Assembly: GCF_027887165.1 (NCBI RefSeq)
Contig: NC_077227.1
Span: 85,747,735-85,811,734, forward strand
From: Monodelphis domestica
Lineage: Eukaryota; Chordata; Mammalia; Didelphimorphia; Didelphidae
DNA: 64,000 nt
Reading direction: 5' to 3'
The translations under genes and the position numbers were made by a program. A model generated the notes under the pieces. It worked only from the letters and a program-made list of their open reading frames with translations, was not told where the DNA came from and ran no database searches. Shown piece after piece: positions 49,104 through 61,295 of the stretch (position 1 is the stretch's first letter; every line of letters begins with the position of its first letter).

Positions 49104-49748
49104 AGCTTAGAGAAAGCCAAAGTTCAGATCTCTGGAAACCCTTCCCTACCGATCTCAAACTGTATGCTCCTAGGGCGCCAAAATTCAAAACGATCAACAG
49201 CATAGACCCTGGGAATCCTCCTCCAGGACCTGGACCTGGATCAAAAGGTACAGTCCCCCTCAAAAGCCAGAACCCGAGATCACTCGGACCTAAGGGGTAG
49301 GAGCGCTGAGTCCAAGGCTACAGAGGGAAACTTAGACCAGAGATTGTAACCACCTGGCCGTATCCTTCCATCCGAGTCCCAGTGAAAGTCACTGCCCTCG
49401 GAGCTCCGGGAAGCTGCAGCCCCTCCCCCCTCAGAGAGCAGGGTCGTCTGAAACAACAGTAACCCTCAGGGCCAACAAGACAGCCTGATGGCCAGCTATT
49501 CTGAAGGCAACTTCTGGAAAGCAACCCGAACCAGTAGAGGGGGCACCCAAACAGCAGGGAAACAGAGAGAGCTGGGGGAGAGTGTAACCCCCTGGCCGGA
49601 TCCTTCCATTCCAGTTCCAGTGAAAGTCACTGCCTTAAGACATACTCAGTTCAACCCAGGGAAAGCTCATAGAATGGACAATCTGCCCAGGACTAAAACC
49701 TCTGAACACCAGACAGAAATAAGAAAAGCTAATCCTCCCCATTCAGAG

Positions 49749-50713
49749 ATGGCAAACTCCACAGAAGCACAGAAGCCCCCAAATCCCAAGAAAAATAAGA
49801 AGAAAGGGGCGACTTTGGACACATTCTATGGAGCCAAAATACAAAATACAGAGGAGATAGAAGACAATACACAACAAAATGCTCTGAAACCTTCCAAAGG
49901 AAATGGAAACTCTCCACAAACCCATGAAGAATTTGAATCAGAAATGACCAAAAAGATGGAAGCCTTCTGGGAGGAAAAGTGGGAAATAATGCAAAAGAAA
50001 TTCACGCATCTACAAAACTGGTGTGATGAAACTGAAAAGGAAAACCAGGCTTTAAAGGCCAGAATCAGGCAACTGGAAGACAATGATCATGTAAAAGAGC
50101 AAGAATTAATAAAGCAAAGCCAAAATACCAAGAAATTAGAAGAGAACATAAAATATCTCACCAACAAGGTGACAGATCTGGAAAATAGAGGGAGAAGAGA
50201 TAATTTAAGAATAATTGGACTTCCAGAAAAGCCAGAAATAAACACCAAACTCGACATGGTGATACAAGATATAATCAAAGAAAATTGCCCAGAGATTCTA
50301 GAACAAGGGGGTAATACAGCCACTGACAGAGCTCACAGAACACCTTCTACACTAAACCCCCAAAAGACAACTCCAAGGAATGTAATTGCCAAATTCCAAA
50401 GCTCTCAAACAAAAGAAAAAATCCTACAGGAAGCCAGAAAAAACAATTTAGATATAAAGGAATGCCAATCAGGGTCACACAAGACCTTGCAAGTTCTACT
50501 CTGAATGATCGTAAGGCATGGAACATGATCTTCAAAAAGGCAAGAGAGCTGGGTCTTCAACCAAGAATCAGCTACCCAGCAAAACCGACTATATACTTCC
50601 AAGGGAAAGTATGGGCGTTCAACAAAATAGAAGATTTCCAACTTTTTGCAAAGAAAAGACCAGAGCTCGGTGGAAAGTTTGATACCGAAAAACAAAGAGC
50701 AAGGAATACCTGA
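49749..50713 (+). pseudogene. L1 ORF1, one frameshift
   Basis: The start MANSTEAQKPPNPKK was chosen by agreement with the copy at 32521. An upstream in-frame ATG at 49488 extends the frame into the 5' untranslated region but is not shared. About 321 residues: basic N-terminus, coiled coil near residues 60-140, RRDNLRIIGLPEKPE near residue 155, then the C-terminal domain. A one-base loss near 50440-50455 shifts phase, so the last 83 codons (50462-50713) lie in another frame. It ends TGA at 50711-50713. L1 ORF1 protein binds L1 RNA as a trimer. Confidence 0.9.
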
Positions 50714-51066
50714 AAAGGTAAATATTAAGGAAAGGGGAAAGGAGAAAAATGTTATCTTCTTCTTTTATTCAAACTCTCTTCTATGAGGACTACATTTATA
50801 TCAATCTATGTATACTAACATGTGGGGAAAATGTAATATATAAATACGGGGGTAAAGAAAGACCAAATAGAATAATCTTTCTCACACAAAGATTCACATG
50901 GGAAGGGGAGGGGAAGAAAACTCCTATAAGAAGGAGAGGAAGAGAGGGTTTTTAACTTAAACCTTAATCTCAGGGAAATCAACTCTGAGAGGGAAAAACA
51001 TCCAGATCCATTGGGATCTTGAATTCTATCTTACCCAACAAGGGTAGGGAGAAGGGAAAACAAAAA

Positions 51067-51096
51067 GGGAGGGAAAGAGAGGGAGGAGGGGGAGGG
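51067..51096 (+). repeat. G-quadruplex-like tract in the L1 inter-ORF spacer
   Basis: Five G runs (51067-51069, 51071-51073, 51081-51083, 51088-51092, 51094-51096) with loops of 1, 7, 4 and 1 bases sit in an almost pure purine stretch (about 51050-51155). Confidence 0.7.
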
Positions 51097-51224
51097 AACA
51101 AAAAGGGAGGGACTAAAAAGGGAAACATCAAGGGAGGGGACAAGGGGGACTGATTCAAAGTAAATCACTGGACTAAAAGGTAGAGCTGAAGAAGAAAAGG
51201 TTAGAATTAGGGAAGGCTATCAAA

Positions 51225-54200
51225 ATGCCAGGGAGTCCACAAATGACAATCATAACTTTGAACGTGAATGGGATGAACTCACCTATAAAACATAGACGAA
51301 TAGCAGAATGGATTAGAATCCAAAACCCTACCATATGTTGTCTTCAAGAAACACACATGAGGCAGGTTGACACCCACAAGGTCAGAATTAAAGGATGGAG
51401 TAAGACCTTCTGGGCCTCAACTGACAGAAAGAAGGCAGGAGTGGTAATCATGATATCTGATAAAGCCAAAGCAAAAATAGACCTGATCAAAAGGGACAGG
51501 GAAGGTAATTATATTTTGTTAAAAGGGACTCTAGACAATGAGGAAATATCATTAATCAACATGTATGCACCAAATAATATAGCACCCAAATTTCTAATGG
51601 AGAAACTAGGAGAATTGAAGGAAGAAATAGACAGTAAAACCATATTAGTGGGAGACTTAAACCAACCATTATCAAATTTAGATAAATCAAATCAAAAAAT
51701 AAATAAGAAAGAGGTAAAAGGAGTGAATGAAATCTTAGAAAAATTAGAATTAATAGACATATGGAGAAAAATAAATAGGGATAAAAAGGAATACACCTTC
51801 TTCTCAGCACATGGCACATTCACAAAAATTGACCATACATTAGGTCACAGAAACATAGCACACAAATGCAGAAAAGCAGAAATAATGAATGCAGCCTTCT
51901 CAGATCACAAGGCAATAAAAATAATGATTAGTAATGGTACATGGTAAACCAAATCAAAAACTAATTGGAATTTAAACAATATGATACTCCAAAATCGTTT
52001 AGTTAAAGAAGAAATCATAGAAACAATTAATAATTTCATTGAGGAAAATGACAATGGCGAGACATCCTTTCAAACCTTTTGGGATGCAGCCAAAGTGGTA
52101 ATCAGAGGTAAATTCATATCCCTGAATACTTATATTAACAAACTAGGGAGAACAGAGATCAATCAATTGGAAATGCAAATGAAAAAACTAGAAAGTGAAG
52201 AAATTAAAAACCTCCAGCAGAAAACCAAACTAGAAATCCTAAAAATTAAGGGAGAAATTAATAAAATTGAAAGCGATAGAACTATTGATTTAATAAATAA
52301 GACAAGAAGCTGGTACTTTGAAAAAACAAACAAAATAGACAAAGTACTGGTCAATCTAATTAAAAAAAGGAAGAAAGAAAAGCAAATTAACAGCATCAAA
52401 GATGAAAAGGGGGACAGCACCTCCGATGAAGAGGAAATTAAGGCAATCATTAGAAATTACTTTCCCCAATTATATGGCAATAAATACACCAATTTAGGTG
52501 ATATGGATAAATATATACAAAAATACAAACTGCCTAGACTAACAGAAGAAGAAATAGAATTTTTAAATAATCCCATATCAGAAAATGAAATCCAACAGGC
52601 CATCAAAGAACTTCCTAAGAAAAAATCCCCAGGTCCAGATGGATTCACCAGTGAATTCTATCAAACATTCAGAGAACAGTTAATCCCAATACTATACAAA
52701 CTATTTGACATAATAAGCAAAGAGGGAGTTCTACCAAACTCCTTTTATGACAGAAACATGGTACTGATTCCAAAACCAGGCAGGTCAAAAACAGAGAAAG
52801 AAAACTATAGACCAATCTCCCTAATGAATATAGATGCAAAAATCTTAAATAGGATACTAGCAAAAAGACTCCAGCAAGTGATCAGAAGCATCATCCACCA
52901 TGATCAAGTAGGATTTATACCAGGGATGCAGGGCTGGTTCAATATTAGGAAAACCATCCACATAATTGACCACATCAACAAGCAAACCAACAAGAACCAC
53001 ATGATTATCTCAATAAACGCAGAAAAAGCATTTGATAAAATACAACACCCATTCCTATTAAAAACACTAGAAAGCATAGGAATAGAAGGGTCATTCCTAA
53101 AAATAATAAACAGTATATATCTAAAACCATCAGCTAACATCATCTGCAATGGGGATAAACTAGACACATTCCCAATAAGATCAGGAGTGAAACAAGGATG
53201 CCCATTATCACCTCTACTATTTGACATTGTACTAGAAACACTAGCAGTAGCAATTAGAGAAGAAAAAGAAATTGAAGGCATCAAAATAGGTAAGGAGGAG
53301 ACCAAGTTATCACTCTTTGCAGATGACATGATGGTCTGCTTAAAGAATCCTAGAGATTCAACCAAAAAGCTAATTGAAATAATCAACAACTTTAGCAAAG
53401 TTGCAGGATACAAAATAAACCCACATAAATCATCAGCTTTTCTATATATCTCCAACACAGCTCAGCAGCAAAAACTAGAAAGAGAAATCCCATTCAAAAT
53501 CACCTTAGACAAAATAAAATACCTAGGAATCTACCTCCTGAGACAAACACAGGAACTATATGAACACAACTACAAAACACTCGCCACACAACTAAAACTA
53601 GACTTGAGCAATTGGAAAATATTAACTGCTCATGGATAGGAAGAGCCAATATAATAAAAATGACCATCCTACCCAAACTTATTTATCTATTTAGTGCCAT
53701 ACCCATTGAACTACCAAAATACTTCTTCACTGATTTAGAAAAAACCATAACAAAATTCATTTGGAACAACAAAAGATCAAAGATATCCAGGGAAATAATG
53801 AAAAAAAAACACATATGATGGGGCCTTGCAGTCCCTGACCTTAAACTATATTACAAAGCAGCAGTCATCAAAACAATTTGGTACTGGCTAAGAAACAGAA
53901 AGGAAGATCAGTGGAATAGACTGGGGGAAAGTGACCTCAGCAAGACAGTATACGATAAACCCAAAGATCCCAGCTTTTGGTACAAAAATTCACCATTCAA
54001 TAAAAACTGCTGGGAAAATTGGAAGACAGTGTGGGAGAGACTAGGAATAGATGAACACCTCACACCCTACACCAAGATAAATTCAAAATGGGTGAGTGAC
54101 TTAAACATAAAGAAGGAAAGCATATGTAAATTGGGTAAACACAGAATAGTATACATGTCAGACCTTTGGGAGGGGAAAGGCTTTAAAACCAAGCAAGACA

Positions 54201-55026
54201 TAGAAAGAATCACAAAATGTAAATAAATAATTTTGACTACATCAAACTAAAAAGCTTTTGTACAAACAAAACCAATGTAACTAAAATCAGAAGGGAAACA
54301 ACAAATTGGGAAAAAATCTTCATAGAAACCTCTGACAAAGGTTTAATTACTCAAATTTATAAAGAGCTAAATCAATTGTACAAAAAATCAAGCCATTTTT
54401 CAATTGATAAATGGGCAAGGGACATGAATAGGCAGTTCTCAGATAAAGAAATCAAAACTATTAATAAGCACATGAAGAAGTGCTCTACATCTCTTATAAT
54501 CAGAGAGATGCAAATCAAAACAACTCTGAGGTATCACCTCACACCTAGCAGATTGGCTAACATAACAGCAAAGGAAAGTAATGAATGCTGGAGGGGATGT
54601 GGCAAAGTAGGGACATTAATTCATTGCTGGTGGAGTTGTCAACTGATCCAGCCATTCTGGAGGGCAATTTGGAACTATGTCCAAAGGGCGACAAAAGAAT
54701 ATCTACCCTTTGATCCAGCCATAGCACTGCTGGGTTTGTACACCAAAGAGATAATGGACAAAAAGACTTGTACAAAAATATTCATAGCTGGGCTCTTTGT
54801 GGTGGCCCAAAACTGGAAAACGAGGGGATGCCCATCAATTGGGGAATGGCTGAACAAACTGTGGTATATGTTGGTGATGGAGTACTATTGTGCTAAAAGG
54901 AATAATAAAGTGGAGAAGTTCCATGGAGACTGGAACAACCTCCAGGAAACGATGCAGAGTGAGAGGAGCAGAACCAGGAGAACATTGTACACAGAAACTA
55001 ATACACTGTGGTATAATCGAACATAA
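51225..55026 (+). pseudogene. L1 ORF2 (endonuclease-reverse transcriptase), few lesions
   Basis: About 1,267 codons. The APE-type endonuclease comes first: LNVNGMNSPIKHRRI, CLQETHMR with the catalytic glutamate, VGDLNQPLSN, and FSDHKAI with the catalytic histidine near residue 226. The RT follows from about 52600: [31 protein letters not shown], and FADD at 53316-53327. The C-terminal part ends in a cysteine-rich segment (ECWRGCGKVGTLIHCWWSC, about 54580-54645). Lesions: TAA at 51945-51947, a one-base loss near 53620, TGA at 53816-53818, and a one-base loss near 54217. Known L1 ORF2 nicks DNA and primes reverse transcription at the target. Confidence 0.93.
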
Positions 55027-55347
55027 TGGACTTCTCCATTAGGGGTGGTGTAATGTCCCTGAACAATTTGCAGGGATCTAGGAGAAAAAAACACTATTCA
55101 TAAACAAAGGATAAACTATGGGAGTCGAAACACTGAGGAAAAGCAACTGCCTGAATACAGAGGTTGAAGGGACATGACAGAGGAGAGACTCTAAATGAAC
55201 ACTCTAATGCAAATATTATCAACATAGCAATGGGTTCAAATCAAGAAAACATGTAATGCCCAGTGGATTTACGCGTTGGCTATGGGGGGTAGGGGGAGGA
55301 AAAGAAAATGATCTATGTCTTTAATGAATAATGCTTGGAAATGATCA

Positions 55348-55353
55348 AATAAA
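55348..55353 (+). terminator. L1 polyadenylation signal
   Basis: AATAAA just before the A-rich tail of the L1. Confidence 0.8.
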
Positions 55354-55367
55354 ATATTAAAAAAAAA

Positions 55368-56435
55368 GTCAGTCAAAACTGGGAGGGACATCATGTGGCT
55401 GCACTACTTTTGATTTGAGAACTAGGCCAAGTTTGGGGGAATGTTTATAGCTTATGTTGAGCTATCAGAAGCTGTGATGAGTCAAACAGCCAAACGCCCT
55501 TGGCTAGAAATTCAACCTAGAAACCTGGCACTTGGAAATTCTGCCACCATGGTGATATAGACAAGAAAGCGTGCAGTGCAAGAGAATTTAAATTAGCAAC
55601 TGAAGCAAAAGAATCTGCCAATCCTGGCTCTGTCATCATTCAGCAAATATAATCACAGAAGCATTCACTTCCCTGTGAGAGATTTCCAATAAATTATTTC
55701 TAAAGCTCAAAATTGCAGTGGACTAATGTGCAATACAAACACCTGACATACCAACATTCTTTTGGGCCCCATCCATCCCCGTCTCTCTGAAGGTATCTGT
55801 TCTTGCATTTCAAATTCTGTTGACATCCCCTTTTACTCCTTTGTTTCACTCCTGACACTACAAGGGACTGCTTCATTAGGAAGGGAAGTTTGCATGCTGA
55901 CAGAAGACTAAAAATGAAATTATTTTTCTATAATTATACCCTGTTGGGAAAAAAAAACAAAACAAGAAATAGGTGGTGGGTATATTTGTTAGAATTTGGA
56001 AATATGCCCAAAGGACTAGCTCTCTAGAGAGGTTTTATACTGTCATACTTGCCAAGTCTGCTCAAACTTGGGGGATTTAATTATAGCCAAATGAAAACTC
56101 AGTAGTGAAAGTAAATAAGTGATTTTAAAATATATATTTACCTAATCAATTAAAAGTCAAATGAAGAAAGGCAGATCAATCAACTGATAGGTCTTTCTGA
56201 GATGAAGAATGAAAGAAATTAAGTGCAATCAACTATGAAAATTAAAGAAGAGATTTTTAAGACTAATTAAAATCGCATTCTTCTCATAGCAGATACATTA
56301 ATATGTGATTATTATTTTCAACCGAAAAGTTCCCCAAGACACACAAACACACATATGCCACTAACTCCCAGACCATCTTGGAATTGGAAGGATCAGACAA
56401 ACCTCAACAAATTTCATACTCTGATACTTCATTAT
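55368..56435. other. Unassigned sequence
   Basis: No gene or repeat recognised in about 1.1 kb. Confidence 0.4.
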
Positions 56436-56605
56436 GGCATAATTCTTAGATCAAAGACACGTTATTTAAAGCTACTCCATCTGCAATCTTTGTCTAGTGA
56501 CGAAAGAGTGGGCACACTGTTAGATGAGCTGACCCTCATTCACATTGATGTTCTTACTTTAAATGAAAACAGAAAACATAAGAATATGGCAGCTAAATAG
56601 AAGGA
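56436..56605 (+). mobile_element. RTE-clade endonuclease fragment
   Basis: The frame 56355-56600 reads SLSSDERVGTLLDELTLIHI followed by DVLTLNENRKHK. This fits the N-terminal endonuclease of RTE-type LINEs, where a leucine-rich helix leads to a D-(V/I)-x-x-L-x-E-x-R catalytic strand. The preceding N-A-R-T strand is decayed and the frame stops soon after. It may be an outlying piece of the same family as 3700-4450. Confidence 0.5.
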
Positions 56606-56919
56606 TGACTGAATTTCTCCCTGGAAGGGCCAATAAAGGCACTGATGGAACTAGTTTTATGGTACACACAAAGTTAAAAGGAGGTATTATTTCAAAGGAC
56701 ATGATCATTTCTCCTTGAAGTGCCCACAATTAGGAAAATCAAAGGACTTCAGTGAAGATAATTGCATCCTATTTACTAAGATCCATCAGAAAGTATAAAA
56801 AGAAAAATCCATAAAATCTTCATAAGATCCTCTAAACTAAGTTAACAGATACTCAGTTACTTTAAATTGGAAGTGATCATGGAAAAACCTGTTCAGAATT
56901 TGGAAAATATGGATCAGGA

Positions 56920-57044
56920 ATGGGAAAGGAAAGGTTAAATAAATTTCCAAGGGTCATATAGCTGGGAAGTGTCTGAAAAACTGAAAAACTGCACACAGTT
57001 TTTCCTGACTCTAAGCCTGGTACTCTATCCTCTGTGTGTGCTGC
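56920..57044 (-). mobile_element. SINE fragment (MAR1/Ther-like)
   Basis: AAGGGTCATATAGCTGGGAA, GTGTCTGAAAAACTG, TTTTTCCTGACTCTAAGCC and GGTACTCTATCC are the reverse of a tRNA-headed SINE. A short CTGAAAAA duplication lies inside. Confidence 0.65.
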
Positions 57045-57061
57045 CCCATGAATACCTTCTT

Positions 57062-57128
57062 TTTTTTTAATTTGGAAAATTTTATTTAATTAATTAATTT
57101 AGAAGATTTTTTCCATAGTTACATGAGT
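57062..57128 (-). mobile_element. Tiny (67 bp) L1 3'-end insertion with 17-bp TSD
   Basis: CCCATGAATACCTTCTT occurs at 57045-57061 and 57129-57145, a perfect 17-bp duplication. Between the copies lie a T run and TTTCCATAGTTACATGAGT, which I read as an extreme 5'-truncated L1 3' end in reverse orientation. The duplication and tail are direct evidence of target-primed insertion; the L1 identity is inferred. Confidence 0.85.
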
Positions 57129-57145
57129 CCCATGAATACCTTCTT

Positions 57146-58814
57146 AAAGAAGTGATTCAGTTGGCACTGGGCATGGATAACAATGAACAATATAATAAAT
57201 GAAATCAATTCTGTGGGGAATAAAGACCAATCTTGAGTTCACAAACTGAATTATTCAAACTTTTTCATTAACAACCCACCATTTGGTAGACAACCTCTGA
57301 AAAACTGCCCCAAGAGCTTCAGTGTTCTGGATATGTTTTTATACCTTGGTCAAAAGGAGAAGGGCAGAATCAGGATATCTGGAGGAGTTCAGACTTTCCT
57401 AAGAAACAAAATTGTTAAAGTTACTGAAGGAATTAAAAATGAACAGGAAGCTACAAGGGCAAGGATAGTCACTTAAAGCTGACCTAAAGGCCACCAGGGT
57501 TATAATTGGGGAATATTTTCCTGAGCACAGAAAAATGGCTTGACTTATGGTCACTACCAAAAGGGGAACAGCTTGTAGGTACAATGACAAGGGAGGCAAA
57601 CTGAATTATGTGCTCCCTTGCTCCAAGAAGAATAGGGTTTTTTTTTTTTAGATGAAAATGCTAAGCTGGTTTCTATGACTATATTTTTTAAAAAGAATAA
57701 ATTACTTGTCATAGATGTAACAACTAGTTCCAAATTAGCTGAGCTCGATCATATCCATGAATGGTGAAAGCTAGGGTCAAAGCAAATAGCAAATTAGAAG
57801 AAAGAATAAAAACAAGAAAATACAATTGTTCCATTATTATTATAGATTATTCAAAACAAGTTTTCAATTCCAAAGCATGATAAATTAGACCCCAAAAAAT
57901 AGTAAGTTCTATTGCTTTTCTCAGAAAAATTTAACTAATGCAAAATACTAACAACAATGAAGAGGAATGACCTTAGATAACATGTCTGTCAGCAAATATT
58001 TCATCTCTGCCATTTAGGAAGACTTGTAAACATCAAGCTCTCTCTATAGACTTTTCAAAACCTGAAGTAGATAATCTACTGATTACAAGCTAGTATTGTT
58101 GTTTACAAGAACAGATCCCAAACTCTGAAATAGTTTTAGAAAGAAATTTATTAGGTTATTTGCCAGAGAAGAACAAGCTTGAAAAGCACCTTCTCCTCCA
58201 GGCTATAGAATGTTTACATTTTATAAGACTTAGAGAAGACTGCCTCTACATGAACCACATATACACAATTAAGCAATCTTACCAGAGAGCACCTTACAAG
58301 TAATATAGATTGACATAGATATGAGTAATTTAATTTTCAATAAGGTTTTGATGATGCCAAAATACAAGGGAACCCAAAACAAATCACAAGTTGTGGGTAT
58401 GGTAACCCAAAACAAGAATTTTTTGGTGGATCCAGGACCTGGGGAAACCCAAAATACCTTTTTGTCTTCTCTAGAATTCCTACACAGGCACTGGGGTCAG
58501 GTGACATTCTGGGTATGGACAATCCTTACTTACATAAGGTTGGATTTAATCAGTATAATAATTTATAAATATAAATACAATTATAAATATAACTATAATT
58601 ACAATAATATAGTCTCTATGTTTGGGTTATTGTGCCCTGAAAGCAAAATTATCTCTACATCTCTCTATTCTCTCCATCCCAACTATCCCATGACTCAAGT
58701 TAAATTGAGTTTCCTTCCTTGGACCACCATTTGACTCTCTACATGACACTGCCTTGCCATGTGCCAGCCTTCTGTGTCTTTTTCCCATACCAAGAAAAGC
58801 ACTTTGGGGTATAT
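57146..58814. other. Unassigned sequence with an AT-rich tract
   Basis: The longest frame (58321-58734, 137 codons) spans the (TATAAA)n-like tract at 58557-58616 and is low-complexity there. I see no domain, and other features are absent. Confidence 0.4.
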
Positions 58815-59035
58815 TATGAAAAGCAATAAAAGTGAACTCAAAATACCTGGTTTTAAGCCTTGTATGTGAAATTTACTATCTGTGCAACAGGGGAAGAAAA
58901 GTAATTAACCTTCTCTAACTCTGTTCCCTCATCTATAAAATGGACTACGTATCTTCTAGGGCTGTTGTGAGAATCAAAATAATATGTGTTTAAGTGAGTG
59001 CTTTGACATCAAATGTAAATTATTATATTATTATT
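58815..59035 (+). mobile_element. MIR-like CORE-SINE
   Basis: GAACTCAAAATACCTGG, CTATCTGTGCAACAGGGG, CTCATCTATAAAATGGACTA and GGGCTGTTGTGAGAATCAAA follow the MIR consensus order in sense. Confidence 0.75.
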
Positions 59036-59732
59036 CATACTAATAACATATCTATAAGTTTATTACACTCTTCTAAGTGTTGCCACCAGAATATAAACAC
59101 TGATGACCCTACTTTGGCCAACGTAGTACCAGGTAAGACTTGGACTGTGGTTATGGCAGCTGAATTTGATTATTCCTTCACAAACCTGAATTCTGGTTGA
59201 TTATATCTTGATCAGATTTTTTCCATATGTCATTGCTTGATTTAACTTAGAGTTTCATCACAGAATACTATTTTTAGTTTTCATTTTTACTAGATTGAGG
59301 AAAACATTTATGTCTCATCCACTGTTTTTCTTCTTGTGTTTTCTGAGATTCCGATCTTGTAGGTCTGTTGTGAAGATCAAATGCAGGGTCAAGGACTTGT
59401 TACACAGAGAGACACACACCAACGGTACTTATTTTTTTCCCTTCCGTTATGCATTCCAGAAAATAATCACTATACACTGGCAAGTTTGTCAGGAATTGCA
59501 ATTCTGCTAAATTGTTGAATTTTTCAAGCATGAATATGAAGTAGAAAAGGAAATAATGAACAATAGATGTCAATAAGTACAAGCATGTGTAGTAAGTACC
59601 CTCTCTGAAATTACTATCACAGCTTCCACAAGCACAGGGTAGCCATCTAATTCTACTCTTGGGGTTCTAGAAGTAATCTTTGAGGGCTATGGTTGATTTT
59701 TAAAAATATTATTCATGAACTCCCATCCGGTG
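59036..59732. other. Unassigned sequence
   Basis: No recognised feature. Confidence 0.4.
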
Positions 59733-59745
59733 TGCCCCAATATTT

Positions 59746-59950
59746 CTTTTAATTTTTTAAATCCTTACCTTCTGTCTTGGAGTCAATACTGTGTATTGGT
59801 TCCAAGGCAGAAGAGTGGTAAGGGCTAGACAATGGGGTTAAGTGACCTGCCCAGGGTCACAAAGTTGGGAAGTGACTGATGCCAGATTTGAACCTGGGAC
59901 CTCCCATCTCTAGGTCTGACTCTCAATCCACTGACTACCCAGCTGCTCTC
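59746..59950 (-). mobile_element. Full-length WSINE1-like SINE with TSD
   Basis: TGCCCCAATATTT (59733-59745) and TGCCCCTATATTT (59951-59963) match at 12 of 13 positions. Between them: tail complement, CCTTACCTTCTGTCTTGGAG, TGGTAAGGGCTAGACAATGG and a head complement ACTACCCAGCTGC. Confidence 0.92.
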
Positions 59951-59963
59951 TGCCCCTATATTT

Positions 59964-60787
59964 ATTAATTAGTTGATATCTCTAAAACCAATTGAGCAAT
60001 TATTATCAGTCAGCTTTTACAAAGGGATATTTGTTGAGAAGTTATAAGGACCAAAGTACAAAAACACTCCCTCTTAAAGTCTTTGATGCATTCTTGTAAA
60101 AATACCTATGATGGTCACAGGGAAGATAGAGACTTCAACTTAGAATGGACATGTGGTAAAGCAATATCTCAAAGCTCCTGATTGGATAAAAGTTTTTTTT
60201 TTTTCCATTTTGGTAGAATTTTGGAAATTGCCATTAGGTGGGTGCAGCTCTCTGCTGCTGATGTGCTTCTCTCTACCCTAAAGGGCTCCTACTCCTTTAA
60301 ACTGCCTTTCCTTGGTGGATCTAATTTGTGCTCCATCAGGTCTGATTAGATGCATTGCTTATCAGTGTCTCCTGATGACACACTCAAGTGGAAAAGTGGG
60401 GTATGACATCCTCTAAGCTCATTCTGCCTCCTCCTTTTTGATGCCTTTTGGTTACAGAAGAAAGGAGTCTGCTTCCTCAAGCTACTAAAGTTTGACTTGA
60501 AGTGATTGTTTAAATGCTTCAAATGGAATTTTCTCTGACATATATCCCAAGGGGTAGCCAATCTTTCAACCAATCTCAACAGGTTTTGTCATCTGATTCT
60601 ATCTAGTGTCTTGAGTACTTTGCTCCTTTCCAATTTTATTGAGTTGTTAGTGCCTAGTTTGCGCTTTTTTATCAATCAGTTGCTTCAATAGAGATATCTA
60701 GACATTTTTCACACCTCTTTTATACCTTTGATTAACTGATTTTATCATTCAACAAGAGGGGGCCTCATCTGACAAAGGTATCAGAAA
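59964..60787. other. Unassigned sequence
   Basis: No recognised feature apart from a T run near 60194. Confidence 0.4.
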
Positions 60788-61295
60788 TGAGGTAGAAAAC
60801 GGATGAATAGCCTCCACACTGTGTTGGTTCCTAAATAAGGTGATGAAACCTGGAAGGGCTGTGCCACTTATCCCAATCCCATTTGTATGGGAAAATTAGA
60901 AGTACATTGGCCCAAAAAATGAAAAGGAAATAGTCATGTGATGATACATTGCACATATTAAGTCTAAATTAGCCAATGTTGCAGTTAATCATTATGTTAT
61001 AACCTTTTCTCATATATCATTAATTTGAGGGTATCAGAATAAATTAGTATTAATTTTCAATATTTTTGATGATTTTCCTTTTCATGTTTGGGCCAATGTA
61101 CTTCAATACAGATACTTTCTCCAACCATGAAAATCCTAATCCAACCAGCCTTCTCATTTTGTTTCTCTTGTCCTTGTTCTCTTCTAATTCTTCCATACAA
61201 ATGGGATTGGGATAAGTGGTACAACCCTCCCAGGTTTCATGACCTTATTTAGGGACCAACAGAGTATGGAGGCTATTCATCCGTTTTCTACCTCA
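60788..61295. repeat. Large inverted repeat (arms 143 and 222 bp, spacer about 143 bp)
   Basis: The left arm (60788-60930) begins TGAGGTAGAAAACGGATGAA. The right arm (61074-61295) ends with its reverse complement, CTACCTCA. Over the first 114 aligned positions I count 9 differences (about 92% identity). The inner ends also pair (TACATTGGCCC / GGGCCAATGTA). The left arm lacks about 79 bp present in the right one; both sides of that gap carry GAAG, which suggests a deletion by microhomology. The spacer (60931-61073) is AT-rich and does not pair. Outside the arms similarity ends abruptly. No coding frame or known family was recognised. Confidence 0.93.

Larger units (their letters stand above)
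49083..55367 (+). mobile_element. Full-length LINE-1, best preserved in the window
   Basis: It starts GGGACTTCTGGTCAAGATGG and ends in a poly-A tail after an AATAAA signal (55348-55353). Layout: 5' untranslated region 49083-49748, ORF1 49749-50713, 511-bp purine-rich spacer, ORF2 51225-55026, 3' untranslated region to 55357. Flanks AAAAAAAATCTGTCAA (before) and an AAAAAAA-GTCAGTCAA sequence (after) form an imperfect duplication of about 16 bp. Only about five disabling lesions are visible, so it is the youngest of the long copies but is inactive as written. Confidence 0.94.

Noticed and set aside
49488..49748. Upstream extension of L1 ORF1 to an ATG at 49488
   Set aside because: The homologous L1 at 31818 starts at MANS, and the extra 87 codons fall in the 5' untranslated region and are not shared.
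52904..53458. 184-codon minus-strand open frame
   Set aside because: It lies opposite the conserved L1 reverse transcriptase, whose codon bias keeps the antisense frame open.
58321..58734. 137-codon open frame
   Set aside because: It runs through an AT-rich low-complexity tract that encodes repeated Y/N/K residues. No domain, splice context or conserved partner is visible.
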